Assembly: GCA_005784505.1 (NCBI GenBank) | Contig: VCAZ01000019.1 | Coordinates: 891,001 to 955,000, forward strand | Direction of reading: 5' to 3' | DNA from: Bagarius yarrelli | Lineage: Eukaryota > Chordata > Actinopteri > Siluriformes > Sisoridae | Length of the DNA: 64,000 bases | Part shown: piece after piece, positions 1-12,439 of the stretch | Numbering within the stretch: the first letter of the stretch is position 1 | How the letters are laid out: every line of letters starts with the position of its first letter | The notes under the pieces: model-generated | Database searches by the model: none | Seen by the model: only the letters and a program-made list of their open reading frames with translations | Told to the model about the DNA's origin: nothing | Made by a program: the position numbers and the translations under genes

Positions 1-562
1 TTTAAAAGACCAAGAGCAAATCATTAATAAAAGAATTAAAAAAAAGAACTAATTCAGTGGATCAACGTAATTCGAATAGCTGTTAATGCACCGACCTTCT
101 GGAAATGTAATCTTTTACACACAGTAAGCTGAGCGGGCGGGAACACGAGACTGGATTAGCAGAATCTGTGTACCTTTAGTAGAGCGGTAACTGTACACTT
201 TCGGCTGGGGTTGTGGGGGGGGGGGGGATGGTGAGTGATGCATCCCAGCCGATGAGGGCAGAGGGTTAGTGGCTCTCGCTAATGGGCCAGTGCACAAAAC
301 TGGTTGCAACACATTATTACAGAAATATATTAAATGCAGGACAGCAAGTTGAATTAAAAATGTCTAAAAATGTACATTTTTATCCAAAATCAGCAAGCCA
401 GCATGACAGTGACATGAATAAAACATCATCACTTCTGGTGGGTAACAAAATGTGCAAAAGTCATTTTTCTTCTATAGCTGTGCATGATGGTTCAAAAGTG
501 CAGTTGCATATTCCAAAAAAAAGTTTTAACACGAAGTTTATTGTGTTGAACTTAATGTGAGT
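1..562. other. Spacer without recognisable gene
   Basis: AT-rich sequence with an 11-base G run near 217-227. Short open frames occur here, but none has a recognisable motif, splice-site support or biased composition. I see no gene. Confidence 0.6.
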
Positions 563-1000
563 CGAGTGTTCAATTCAATTCAATTCAGTTTCATTTGTTT
601 GCCGCTTTTTACAATGATGATTGTCACAAAGCAGCTTTACAATTGAAGAAATTATAAACAGAATTAAACATAAATCAGTTTGTCCCTGATGAGCAAGCCG
701 GGGGCGACGGTGGCAAGGAAAAACTCCCTGAGATGAGATAGGAAGAAACCTTGAGAGGAACCAGACTCAACAGGGAACCCATCCTCATTTGGGTGAAAAC
801 AGGTAGCAGGGATCATGAGGTTACATCGTGTGTGTGAGAACAACTATAATCATCAGTCCTTAGCGAGCAGCCGAACATCTTTATGGCGAAGTGGGTCGTC
901 CTAGATCGCCCTGGTGATGCATCATCCTCTGGGCAGGTCACAGGGAAGGGACCCACAGGACCGGGTCGGAGGTGGGGTCTGGATCACCAGCAGCTCCGTT
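563..1000 (+). repeat. Dispersed fish repeat (CAAAGCAGCTTTAC type)
   Basis: The segment begins with a CAATT repeat, then carries the landmarks CACAAAGCAGCTTTACA, GGCAAGGAAAAACTCCCTGAG and GAAACCTTGAGAGGAACC. I know these from a repeat that is very common in fish genomes. A diverged copy follows at about 1155-1400, and a fragment recurs near 39283-39345, which supports dispersal inside this window. The 67-codon frame at 883-1086 lies partly within the repeat and is not a host gene. The superfamily was not determined. Confidence 0.6.
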
Positions 1001-1154
1001 GTGGTGTATGTAACTCAACAGTGAGAGTGTTAATTGTTGGTGGTGAATGCAGTATTTTTAGGCTGTCCATGTCGAGACATTTTTAGTTTTTTTCTCACTA
1101 TGTTTGTAAACAGTGATTAATTAATTAAAAGCAATTTTTAGCTCAACCAAGTCA

Positions 1155-1400
1155 AGACATGTCAAGTCCCCTTTATTTCTTTAGCGCTTTTCAACAATGG
1201 AGATTGTGTCAAAGCAGCTTTACAGAATCACATCAAAAGAACAATTGTAAAAAATCACTAAAACACTGAGTTCAGTTTAATTAAAATCTGTAAATTAGAA
1301 ACCAAAACTCCATCGGTGACAGAATGGAGAAAAAACCTTGGGTAAAACCAGGCTCAGTCGGGGGGTCAGTTCTCCTCTGACCAGAAAAACCAGTAGGTTA
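1155..1400 (+). repeat. Diverged second copy of the 563-1000 repeat
   Basis: It shares the order of landmarks with 563-1000: a 'tttagcgcttttcaacaatgg' start region, then GTCAAAGCAGCTTTACAGAA, then an AAAACCTTGGG-type motif and a CCAGGCTCAG-type motif. It is older or more diverged. The following 1401-1954 shows nothing recognisable. Confidence 0.5.
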
Positions 1401-1954
1401 CCAAGTCTGCCTAATCTCTAACCTGTCTAATCAAAAGCAGTGTCAAGTTATAAAACCGCTGCATTTAATATCAATCTGTGTAAACTGTAAAGAATGTTGA
1501 CACTGAAAATCCCATGAGATCACCAGTTTCTAAAATGCTCCAATCAGCCTTTCCAGCACCAAATAACATGTCATGGCCACAATGCAGTTATGCCGAGGAG
1601 CATTCTAATGACCTTTGAGAACTGTGAGAAATACTTAATCAGTTATTGTACACTTAAGTCAGCCTACTGACGAACAGTTATTCCTGTGATCCTACCTACA
1701 GGGTCATTAGTGTTTGGAGAGAAAGGGCTAATGGGGCTTTCTAAGCCCTACCTTAGTTTTAAGGTATTGATGCCTCTCACAACTGACTGCAAGATCTTCT
1801 GAACTTGTGCATTTTACTTGCTAGTGTTAAACCACTTATACTCTTAGTCTCTTCTGGCACACTCAAATAACACTTAAACAGACACATGAACACAACACTT
1901 GAACACAAATAGCAAATAAAATCCTATAGAGCACATTGTATGGCAGTTAAAGAG

Positions 1955-2345
1955 GCTTCAGGCTCTGAATGGTCGCCATTTTGGGTTGAGGCTCTGGCTT
2001 GTTGACCATTTTGGGTTGAGGCTCTGGCTTGTTGACCATCTTGAAATGAGGCTCTAGTTTGTCGGCCATCTTGGGATGAGGCTCTGGCTTGTCGGCCATC
2101 TTGGGATTAAGGCTCTGGTTTGTCTGCCATTTTAACCCGATGCTCTGGCCTGATGGCCATCTTGAGATAAGGCTCCAGCTTGTTGGTCATCTTGGGATAA
2201 GGCTCCGAATTGTTGGTTATCTTCAGCTGATGCTCTGGCCTGTCAGCCAACTTGCGATAAGGTTCTGGGCTGTCAGCCATCTTGGGATGAGGCTTTGGCT
2301 TGTCACTCATTTTGGGATGAGGCTCTAGCTTGTCGTCCATCTTCA
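1955..2345. repeat. 30-bp minisatellite, about 12-13 copies
   Basis: The unit is about 30 bp, with the core GAGGCTCTGGCTTGT followed by GGCCATCTTGGG. Early copies keep a strict 30-bp spacing, and later ones carry small indels and substitutions such as GGCTCCAGC and GGCTCCGAA. Because 30 is a multiple of three, both strands show 10-residue repeats in open frames, for example a repeat containing KPEPHPKM on the minus strand. Those frames are a by-product of the period. Confidence 0.85.
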
Positions 2346-3842
2346 ACAACAATGTTGTGGTCCATGAAACAAATAAAACTCAAAACGAAATCCAGATAAT
2401 GGCCTTTAATGTCTGGGAAAACATTGCCATTTTGACGTATTTGGTGACACTTTTATTTATGTCCCTACTTTCCTTAATCTAGCTCATGTATTCCACATAT
2501 TGCTAATAGTTTACCCGCTGTTATGCTATTATGCTATCACTTCTGACTAAGATACCTAAGAAACTTCCAGCGGGTATATTAGGGCCATTGGCCATCCCTC
2601 AAAAACCCAGGTCCCAGTTATCATTTCAATTAACTCTAAGGCTTTACTGCCATCATGTTCATCATCAATCTGTTCTTAAAATCCTGCCAACATGCTAGAG
2701 CTTCCTGCTAATTTCTATTTCTTTTTATATGTTCCTGCAGGAAAACTACTACGTGACAGTATAGAAACTGCCTTTGCTTCTGGGGGTTCCAGCTTGTCTA
2801 GTCAAGAAATAACTTAGATTCAAGATAGAGGGAGCGGGAAGTCTAAAGAACAGAGAAAAGGTTGTAGGTATTCACCAGGGATATACTAGACCATACAATG
2901 ATTCAAACTTTTATTAGATACACCTTAACTGCCTGGCACCTAGACCTAGGAGAAAAAAAAATCTATAGAAGGTCTTAGAAGAGAGTTTCTGTATAATCTC
3001 GGCCACCATCCCGTCAACTGCCAGAGTCCTTTTCTGATTACTGACCGCACGCTTCTCTTGCTACATTTACTTCTGGGTTATGGCCAAAAATAATCAGTAA
3101 GTGATCTGGGTTAAGTTCATTGATGCATTTTATGTTATTATTCCTTAACTGTCTTTAGATTTTGGATTACATCTCATTGTTTTACTGGATTTTGACGGCC
3201 TATTCTTAGATTACGCTCCTGCTAACTAGTTTCCTGCTGTATTGCTGCTACATCACGTGTAAACCCCAAATTATTACACTGCCCTTTTAAGCTATATTTA
3301 ATCTAGAACACTGAAACTTCCCATGCTCACCTTGTTTTAAAATGCAGATATAAGATTTTCCTTCTCTTATGAACAAACCTTAGCATAAGATGGCGGGTCT
3401 AAGAAACATTCTTAACCTGACATCTGAAACCTGTATTTGTTGACTGGAGAATAATGACAAAATTACCAAGAGTAACTCTAACTCTAACCTTTTAGGTTAC
3501 ACTATACCTAAGCACAGCCTTTAATGATACCTCTTAGGTAGCCTACACCTGAAGCACACCTGAATTTAGTCTCCGATGGGAACTCTGGTCTCCCTCTCTT
3601 TAAAATAAAAAAAGATGAAATAAGTTTCATTAAAAGAGTTTAAGTAAAAAAGTAAGTTTAAAATTAGTTGTTATCTTTAATTCTAATTGTCATAAAAAGG
3701 TTGTAGATTTTGAACTGAAGTATGTTGATACATAAAGTAAGCTATCATTTTGAATTTACTTATAATTTGCACTAAACTCTTCGCTGGCGTTAACTCTTGT
3801 TTTTAAGGTAGTAGGTTTCTAAATGTAATTATCTCAAACTGT
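2346..3842. other. Spacer without recognisable gene or repeat
   Basis: AT-rich sequence. I found no conserved protein motif, splice-bounded frame, tRNA-like fold or tandem array in either strand. Confidence 0.5.
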
Positions 3843-4140
3843 TCCTCACAGCAAGAAGCTCGCAGGTTCGTAACCCCATTTTTTGTGTGGCATTTGTATG
3901 TTCTCCCAGTGTTTGTGTGGGTTTACTCCGGGTTCTCCGGTTTTCTTCCACAGTCCAGTATGTTTGATTGACTTGAGATTATAAATTGCCCATAAGTGTA
4001 AGTGTGTGAGGTGGTCTGTATGTGGTCCTGTAATAGACTGGTGACCTGTCCAGGGTGACCCCTGCCTTTCCCCCAATGACAGGTGGGATAGACGTCAACA
4101 GATCCCCATGACCCTGATTAGGGTATAGACAAAGGAAAGA
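3843..4140 (+). repeat. SINE-like dispersed repeat
   Basis: Contains GGTTCGTAACCCC (B-box-like), GTGTGGGTTTACTCCGGGTT, TTCTTCCACAGTCCAGTATG, GACTGGTGACCTGTCCAGGG and a GGGATAGAC...CAGATCCCCATGACCCTGAT end. The same tail recurs at 10084-10400, 19590-19740, 9813-9888 and about 32165-32220. This is a widespread fish repeat with a tRNA-like head; its family name was not assigned. Confidence 0.6.
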
Positions 4141-5878
4141 TGTTCTACAGTGTATTAGAAATTACTGGTCACAATCGAAACATACATGAAATAGTCTGGG
4201 GCTGAGGCCTTTGTTGTCCCGGCTGTACATAATAGTAAGCATGAGTAGCCAATGAGAGGTCAAATACTTTGCATGTTCACCCTTAAGCCTTATTTTCTAA
4301 ATTTCCTCAGCCTCTGTAACATGTTTTTGTGGATTGGATTCCACATTTTACCAACAATTCTTAACATTTTGGTTACCTTGTAGAATCAGAGGCGTCTACA
4401 TCTTATTCAGAAAGCACAGAGTAGGTGGAAGTTTTCATTGCAGCCAAGCAGAAGCCACGCCTAATCATATTTTACATGTGAAAAAAAATTAAACAGGTGT
4501 AACCGTTTTTGCAAATGAATAAATGAAACAGGTGTGGCTATAGTTTAAATGGAATTAACTATCTAGAATGAAAATCTGCATCCTTACCTTTCAGGAAAAT
4601 TGGACATCTCTGGGGAAGATTCATATTGTAAACTGTGAATTCACTGGGTGTGTGTTGTTCCTCAAGGTTACATTTTAAGCCCTACTGAGTTTGCAAAAGA
4701 CCTATAAAAAATATCATAATAATTCATATTAAAATGTTTTATGTCTTGTGCACTGTAACTTTAAATTTACAGTGTGAAAGGTCTTTCAAAGCTTTCCTAG
4801 CACACATGAGTCTATAAAAACACTAAAGTATGAGGGCAGGTGTGTCTGAGACACACTCGGCACATGTTTACTGATGACCTAATCACTGAATGAGTTCAAT
4901 TTTCCGATGCACTCTTCAATTAGGCCAATCCTTCAATTATGCCCAATCCTTTAATTAGCACAATCCTTTAATTAGCACAATCCTGGGCTTTAACACCTCT
5001 GTAGAATCCAAATGTTCATGTATCATGATATGATAGGGAAAAAAGGCTTAATATAGCTGTAGGCTATGAAATTGCATTAAAGGTAGTAAGTGTTTTATGT
5101 GTGTATATGTGTGGCAAACTTTAAAAATTGAGATTAAATAAAAAGTAAGCAAGCTCAAAAACACAGGGGAAACATCAACACAGTACATTCCTCAGTGTAT
5201 GACTGCAGCATGGGTGGTTTACTTTGATTATCTTACCTTGGATGAGTGAATCATGGGCTAAATATACACAAACATTACCTTATTATTCAGGTGAAGACAA
5301 AAGTATTAACCCACCTAGTTCTGCCAGAATGTTTCTGCAGTAGGCATGTATATATATATACACACATTTCTGTATCTTATGCTTTAATCCAGTTAAAAAC
5401 AGAAGAAAAAACAACCCCAAAAGGTTGACTGGGTGTTTTAACTTAATATAATTAAGCACATATATTTGTGTGTCTGTGTTTTGCTGATTGTCAGTGTTGA
5501 ATTTTTTACAGTTTGAGTGTTATTCGTTGTGTCTCCTCTGTGTGTATGTGTGCAAAACCTACACCGACTACACTGTGCCTCACAGAATACCTTTAATTTG
5601 ATTTATTTTACTCAAATGTGTATATTTGTTGTATATTAATTCATAAAAACATTTTTTTTTGTTGATTGATCAATTTTTAGTTACCTTATCCATGATACAC
5701 TGAATCTAAAGCCCTGTCCCAGGAACATGCAGCATGAGGCAGGCACACACACCCTGAGTGGATCACCAATCAGTTTGGGGAATTTAGCACAGCCAATCAA
5801 CCTCCTGGCATTTTTAAGGTTAAAGGAAACAGGAGAAGGACTCAGATAGAACATATGAAACTTCCCAAACTGATACAC
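4141..5878. other. Spacer without recognisable gene
   Basis: AT-rich sequence. A short direct repeat of a unit like CAATCCTTTAATTAGCA lies at about 4920-4985. No supported gene or named repeat was seen. Confidence 0.5.
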
Positions 5879-6440
5879 TAAGGCCCAATACCAATTCTTT
5901 TTTTTTTTAAACCATTACCCGTATCCCTACCTCTTCCCCTTTGGCCCTTAAAACAGTAACAAGTGGTTAAAAATGAAAATATTTCCCTAAATTATACGAC
6001 ACCTCTACTACACCACTACACGTCATCGTACGTGCAGTGAAAGCAAATTCGCTGCCGCTAGACTTTTATTTCTGACAGGATTTTCTGTCAAGTCATCAGG
6101 TAACGTCATCAGACATAAAAATATGTTGTGGGACCAACAGCAGTGCAGTGTAACGTTAGCGAACATTAGCAATTAAACAAAACCAAACGGTTCTTTAAAG
6201 AACATGACGGTAAAATATGAACACAGCATTAAATGTAACAAAACAATGTTGGTCGTTTGGGCAGCCATGTTGCCGCTGTAGCTAATGTATCCTGGGAAAT
6301 TTCTTATACCCCTATGTTTAAAGTCTGTTTCTAAAAAATCTTTGTTTGAAGGGATATCTGGTCCTTCCATCTACACCTACACCTTTAACCTTTAACCTAA
6401 GGGGTAGAAGAAAGGGGTAGAAATAGAGTTTAAATTTCCC
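5879..6440. mobile_element. MITE-like element, copy 1
   Basis: It starts AAGGCCCAATACCAATTC and ends in the inverse pattern AAGGGGTAGAAATAG. The interior is strongly similar to 61149-61612: both carry CTCTACTACACCA or ACTACTACACCA, then an ACACGTCATC motif, TTCTGTCAAGTC, ATATGTTGTGGGA or ACATGTTGTGGGA, GTAAAATATGAACACAGCAT and GGGCAGCCATGTTGCCGCTG. There is no transposase frame. The inverted ends and two dispersed copies point to a non-autonomous DNA transposon. This copy's right end is degraded. Confidence 0.65.
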
Positions 6441-8104
6441 TTATTTGTAAATTTAGGCCTAATTAATGCTGTGCTAATATTAATTCGGATATTTAGCACT
6501 GTACCAATCCTTGTCGAAACCTTGATAACCAAATAACAGCTTTATATAAAAAAAGGAGTTTTCCAAGCAGATAAATAATCTCACAATTCTAAAACTATTT
6601 TTTAAAAAGATCATTATGCAGACTTACACACATTCTCACTGTTTTTCGGTGCTGACAGTGTTCTTAAAATAAACCAGTACTAGATATACAAAAAGACTGT
6701 AATGTGTGTTCTGAAGAAGCAGTGTGTGTTTTTGTATGTGGCCAGAAGGTGGAGTAAAATCCTACAATAAGTCTCCGTCTCACACCGCCATGTGTCACAC
6801 ACACCTTACACAATACACATATTAAGTATCTAAATCTGGTTTTAGCTACATCATGGTTATTTATTTGAAAAAAACTTTTATTAAGTATTAATTTTGATCT
6901 GTTGCTTATGACACATACAGGCCGGAACTACATGTCCATACGATTCAGTCTGTCTTAATTTAATAAAACTACTAATGTCTTGAATGTCTTACATCAGCAC
7001 ATTACATTTTTTTAAGGTTATGTAAGCCTGGGTTTTCCACACAACCAACATTATTGTGCATTTCATGATTGTAGGTTCACATCTACTTATTATATCTGTA
7101 ACTATGCACAGTGTGTCAGTCCCAGTGACACAGTGACTTAAAAGCCAGTTGTGTGCAATAAGTGTATAACACAATAAACTATACAAACTTGTGTAACCCA
7201 CCATTCCTACACTGCAACAAGCATAAGGGATAGTGAATATTCTGATCAGGTCAGTCGCCCCGATGATCCTAAATATTATTTTAGATAATCGCACGAAGTA
7301 GTTTTTAGTCAGCTGAAATGGTCGTTATAACAGAATATGTAAAAATGCATGTTTAAAACTCACTCAAAACAAGCTAGAATATAGTTCGTTTAATCACTTG
7401 GTAATTACCACACAGCAATCATAGGTACTGCCAACTGTCATGTCATAAAGCATGACATAGAGCCAGCAAACTAAGTAGCTCGACTTACGAGTGTTCCAAC
7501 TAACAAGTTTTTTGAGAAACGAGCCATCGACGATTTTTTTTGCTTTTGTTACATTTAGCTAGTCAGACATGCGCGTTAGCAAGTGGAGTCGTCTGATCTC
7601 CAAGGTAAATGCTGTACATTCTACTTAATAAAACCGGTTTATTGAAGGACATACTATTGTATTAGTTTTATACAATATTCAGTATTTATAAGTATAAATA
7701 CTGAAAACAAAAATTGTGGTGTTTTTTTTAGGGACCCAGAAAGGATTTATGGCATTTCAATGGGGAAAACAGATTTGAGTTACAATCTCTCTAAGGCGCC
7801 AGTGTATTAAACTTGGCAAGGATATTGAGAAAGAACATTTTATAAATAATGGCATTTCCATTATAAAACAATATAAAAAACAATTAACATAATTACAATA
7901 CAAATGCCTTAAACTGTTTAGAATAGAAATAAAGAGAATCCACACAGTGGAATTAGTGTTATATTATACCACAGTGTTCATTCAGCAAATGCACAGCTAA
8001 ACGCAGCCTCCCCTTACAGTATCTAAGACAGAATAACACTTATAACATAAGTAAGGTGATAATTTGTTTTAAGCTGTACCATTGAATGTAACTGTTAATA
8101 GATT
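6441..8104. other. Spacer without recognisable gene
   Basis: AT-rich sequence. The 101-codon minus-strand frame at 6989-7294 has no recognisable motif or splice signals. A segment near 7480-7540 (CGACTTACGAGTGTTCCAAC) resembles a short dispersed fish repeat. Confidence 0.45.
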
Positions 8105-8640
8105 TAAAAGTTTTAGTAGCTGTAGGTTTTCAGGACTTGGTCGGGTGTGTTGCCCTGCCAGGCCACCGGAGGGCAACGGCGAGACTTTGTGTTTATGTTG
8201 TTGACCATGTGCTTTGTGTTTGTTTATACTGTCTGTGTCTTGTCACATGATTCCCCTTTCCATGTGTCATGTTTCTGATGGTTTTCAAGTTCTGTCTTGT
8301 TATTGGTTTATTTTGGTCATGTGTCCCTCGTTGTGCTCAGGTGTTTCTTGTTTAGTTGATTGTTTTCATTAAGTTGTGTATTTATACCCATGTGTGTGTT
8401 GGTCTTGCTTTGTCACTTGACACCGTTGGTGGTCATGTCATGCCATGGTCAGGTTCAGGTTCAGGTTCAGGTTCAGGTTCAGGTTCAGGTTCAGGTTCAG
8501 GTTCAGGTTCAGGTTCAGGTTCAGGTTCAGGTTGTGTTAGATTAGTTTTATGTTTTGTTCCCCATGTACTTTGATTTGTTTGTCTTTTCATCTATTATTT
8601 CTCTAAAAAACTGTGTTTGCATCCCAAACGACTCATGACA
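8105..8640 (+). repeat. LTR-like dispersed repeat containing a hexamer array
   Basis: The segment has GT-rich composition, a TATA-like GTATTTATACCC at 8378-8389 and a downstream CTGTGTTTGCATCCCAAACG end. This layout recalls a solitary LTR of a fish retroelement. No flanking internal region, primer-binding site or clear target duplication was found, so the assignment is tentative. Confidence 0.3.
8450..8533 (+). repeat. (CAGGTT)14 hexanucleotide microsatellite
   Basis: Fourteen perfect copies of CAGGTT. The Ser-Gly and Val-Gln repeats seen in forward frames come from this array and are not evidence of a protein. Confidence 0.97.
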
Positions 8641-9035
8641 GAGGTTTTTCTTTATGTCTTGTGACTAATAATATTATCAAATGCCTGTTTGAGTAAAAAA
8701 CAAATATAATTTTTTTGGAAAATTATCCAACTATTTAGCTAAATTAGCTTAACCTCTCAGATATATCACACGTCCTCTCGTGTTTCATTTGCAGTTTAAG
8801 TTGATTAAAAAAAAACTTTCAAACAAGGGTTAACATTTTCTATACAAACCAGCAGACGTCTTCTGAGTCTAGTGAAGTCAAGACAAAAGCCTTATTAGTT
8901 ATTTCAACTATACCGTACAATGTAAAATGTAACAAGGTTCCTTTTCATGTTGCAACATAAAACACGGAACTATAGTGAAAGACAAACAACAACGCAATAG
9001 AGGAAACAGTGTCAATCAGACAAAATGCAATGGTT

Positions 9036-9110
9036 TGTTACACCATTACATGGTCAAAAGTTAGCGGACACCTTACCTATAAGTGTGTCTTGTCTAAACC
9101 GGTTGCAACA
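9036..9110 (+). repeat. Fragment of a Tc1-like or MITE end
   Basis: Contains ACATGGTCAAAAGTTAGCGG followed by ACACCTTACC. This resembles the end of a common fish inverted-repeat element, and related internal sequence appears at about 38850-38970. It is only a fragment, with no coding content. Confidence 0.35.
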
Positions 9111-9299
9111 TTGAAGACACACGCCTCAGAGCTCCATAAAGACATAGCTGAGTCATCAACAGCTCAGTACTGGTAGATTATATCACAATCATTGCATAAC
9201 AACCCATAAAAACTGTTAAAAAGAGCAGCATAGAGTTTTTTACTCCTAGTTTTTAAATGTGGATTTTAAAAAAAAATGAATGTCTAGAGCTAGGTATTT

Positions 9300-10047
9300 A
9301 AAAAAAAAAAGGTGGGTCTATAAGCATTTTTCTAAAGACGGCTAGTGATGCTGCTGTTCTGACATTAATGGAAAGTTCATTCCACCATCTTGGTGCCAGA
9401 ACAGAGAACAGTCTTGAGGCAGACCTACCTTGTGTCCATGTGGATCTGAGAGAAGTAATAAGTTTTTAAAGGTAGGAGGGTTTTGCTCTGTTTTTGGCTT
9501 TGTAGGCAAGCATCAGTGTTTTAAATCTGATGAGTGCAGCTACTGAAATGCAGTGAATGGAGCGCAGCAGTGAGGTGGTGTGTCAAAATATTGCTAGGTT
9601 GAAAACTAGACGTGCAGCTGCATTCTGAATCATCTGCAGAGAACGAATTGCACTCAGAGATAGACCTGCCAGGAACGAGATGCAGTAGTCTAGTTTAGAC
9701 TGCACAAGCATCTGAGTGGCCTGAGAAGATAAGAATAGTCTAATTCTTCCTGATGTTATGGAGGATAAACCTGCAGGATTGTCAGAAAAAACGGATAATT
9801 GATTGTCCATGACGGCTGGGATAGACTCCAGCAGATCCCTGTGACCCCAAATTAGGTAATAAGCAGGTATAGCAGATGAATGAATGAATGATTGACCATG
9901 ATTACCCCCAAGGTTGCGACCAGTGGTTAAAGTGGGGATCAGCGAATTGTCAATAGTGATTGCAATATCCTGGCATAGGGACGAGTCAGTTAGGATAAAA
10001 AGCAGTTTTGTTAGGGGTATCTGGAATAAGCTTTTCAAAATACACAC
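9300..10047 (-). mobile_element. L2-like LINE, 3' part of reverse transcriptase (broken)
   Basis: Read on the minus strand, the frame gives motifs of the end of an L2-type reverse transcriptase: RIRLFLSSQATQMLVQSKLD, then MIQNAAARLVFNL. Further downstream, in other frames, come LMLAYKAKN and a final segment about a protein with WNEL- and LKTHL-like pattern. The copy is 5' truncated and interrupted by a 76-bp insertion. A related copy lies on the plus strand at 36557-37508. The element is inactive. Confidence 0.75.
9813..9888 (+). repeat. SINE tail inserted in the LINE, with target duplication
   Basis: The insert (GGCTGGGATAGACTCCAGCA ... ATGAATGAATG) is the tail of the repeat family at 3843 and 10084. 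It is flanked by 13-bp near-identical copies, TGATTGTCCATGA at 9800-9812 and TGATTGACCATGA at 9889-9901. It splits the LINE reading frame inside a segment that elsewhere reads NLG...MDNQLS, so it arrived after the LINE. Confidence 0.65.
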
Positions 10048-10083
10048 ACAGAGGTAATAGTTTCAACACTTTTGTCAATTTAG

Positions 10084-10180
10084 TGTGGGTTTACTCCGGG
10101 TTCTCTGGTTTTCTCCTACAGTCCAAAAACATGTATGTTTGATTAATTAGTGATTCTAAATTGCTCATAGGAGTGAGTGT

Positions 10181-10218
<38 letters not shown>

Positions 10219-10400
10219 TAGTTGTTGGTCTGTATGTGGCCCTGTGATAGACTGGTTATCTGTCAAGGGTGACCCCTGCCTTTCACCCAATGATAGTTGG
10301 TATAAACTTCAGCAGATCCCTGTGACTCTGATTAGAAATAAGCAGATATAGACAATAAATGGATGGATGAATGGATGGATGGATGAATGGATAGATAGAT
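10084..10400 (+). repeat. SINE-like repeat with internal (GT)n and GGAT-rich tail
   Basis: Same family as 3843-4140: GTGTGGGTTTACTCCGGGTT, TACAGTCCAAAAACATG, TAAATTGCTCATAGG and a CAGCAGATCCCTGTGACTCT end. A (GT)n run has expanded inside it at about 10185-10218, and the tail ends in imperfect GGAT/GAAT repeats at about 10359-10410. Confidence 0.65.
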
Positions 10401-10410
10401 GAATGGATTG

Positions 10411-10937
10411 TGTTTCGAGCTCCTGCACACTCCTATACACTAGATTCTTTTAATAAGGCAGACTTCTTGAATTGGGTTAATTTTAGCCACACAGGCAGTC
10501 ATTTGAATGGATTGCTCTTGTGATGAACATTTTGGCTGGCGTATGGAAATGGCACAGAATTTGTTACTGTTTAATTATACAGTGAAGCACTCTGGGTACA
10601 GAGCTGACTGATTTATTTTAACGTTGTATTAACTCTAAGCAGCAGTATGCCAGCAGTAGACTATTTTATTTACAATATGGGAGGGTATTTTAGGGCTTTT
10701 TATTTGTCATGGTTTATATGAAAACACAATAGGACTCACAATAATACAAAAAAAATAATGTCTTCCTTTCGCGTGTTTCCTACAGCGTAGGGTATGAATA
10801 TTAGTGTGCAGCGACTTGCTCCTATTTTAGCTGTGAAGGATGTCTGGTGCTAGAGAGAAATGGAACAAGCGAGAAAGAGAGAGAGAATGTTTTATTAATA
10901 GGCACTGAAGCAAAGAGGAAGATCTCTAAAGGCCAGA

Positions 10938-10968
<31 letters not shown>

Positions 10969-12330
10969 TGTGTGTGTGGCTGATAAGTATGCATCAGATA
11001 TCTTTTCCAGATTTCTGACAGATCAACTCTGTGAATCTGATTCAAACGCAGTGACCCCAAAGGTCAAAGGTCATGCTTGTACAGGAGAATTGATACTTTT
11101 ACACAGACAGACGCACAAAAAAACAATGCTAACATTAATGTTTATTAATGTTCGGCCTTAGCTATATAAATAGATCAATAAAAGCAAACGGACCAATCGT
11201 ATCTAAGCGAGTGTCATTTTGAATAAGGGAAATGATTCACATTTGGATGAAAAATAAATCTCCATCATGTTCTGCGCGTTTTAATTTGAGGACATGGCGA
11301 GAAAGAAATCCGCTCCTGCTGACCTTTAGACTCGTATGTTTATTTTTCTGAGATTTGATTTCAACTTTGCTTTTAGATCTCATCTGAACTGAACCGTGAA
11401 CACAGACAGGGAGAAAAGGTGGTCTGTCGACTCCTTATGTATTTAGAGGTATTTAAAAACCGACGCTTTTAAAGGACAGTCATAGAAGCATGATTTCGAG
11501 CCTCAAATTGGGTTCTAATCTAGTACGTCTAAGTGCTAGATTAAAAAAACCAAAACATATGAAATAATCTCTTGATAATCATTCTCTCGATCCCATGACC
11601 TACTGATGTTTTTTTCTTTTGATGTGTTGCCTCACTGGCAATGTTAGCTTTGTCATGGGTTCAAACACCCTGATCAATAAACTGTTGGACAGATTGGGTT
11701 GTGACAGATTTGCCCAAGTTTCAACACTGTCAGCTTTTATCTGGTTTTATTCTGGATTTATTCCCAAATTTAAATCTCGAATCTTGGACACTAAATGTTT
11801 TACATTTTTCAACTCTCATTAAACATCAGCCATCTCAGACATGTACCACACTTACCAAACCTTTCTATTGTGTTCTGTCCAATCTTGAGTTCTCCTTAGT
11901 CTGACCTAGTCTTTAGATACTGACTTGGTCCTCTCTATCTCTTTCTATCCCTCTCTCTCTCTCTTTTATTTTACTCCAGTCTAATTTTCCTAAACTTGTC
12001 TTTGGCCCATTTAGTTTATTTAAGAAGTGATTAGAGATTTTGGGCTCCCGTCAGAAAAGTAGCTAATTGCTGCTGGTATTTTGGATGCATTAAAAAGGTA
12101 ATTGCATTGCATTTTTAGTTACAGGACTGCTCTGTTCTACTTTCCTTAAATTGCCCCTGCTTGCCTGTAGGTGAAATAACTCAATTATAGAAACTAGCAG
12201 TTAACGTTTCTTTAGTTTCCAAATCTCCCCACACACTCAATCTTTAACACAGGGCAGCGAGGACAAAGTAAACCTCTTCTAAATATGTTTAATTTTAGAA
12301 AATTATAGTATATATATAACGTTTTTAAAT
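10411..12330. other. Spacer with a (GT)n run only
   Basis: A (GT)n microsatellite lies at about 10939-10978. The open frames at 10847-11161 and 11619-11904 have no recognisable domains; the first owes its Val-Cys run to the microsatellite. I see no gene. Confidence 0.5.
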
Positions 12331-12335
12331 GTTTT

Positions 12336-12337
<2 letters not shown>

Positions 12338-12404
<67 letters not shown>

Positions 12405-12429
12405 TTAGTTATATATATATATATATATT
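12338..12429. repeat. (TA)n microsatellite
   Basis: Almost pure alternating TA with one short interruption (TTTATTTAGTT). It adjoins the minisatellite that follows. Confidence 0.95.
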
Positions 12430-12439
12430 TGTTGTTAAA

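Noticed and set aside
8356..8574. Ser-Gly repeat protein
   Set aside because: Comes wholly from the (CAGGTT)14 array.
9583..10047. 154-codon minus-strand frame as a host gene
   Set aside because: It has L2-type reverse-transcriptase motifs and an inserted SINE tail; it is a broken LINE.
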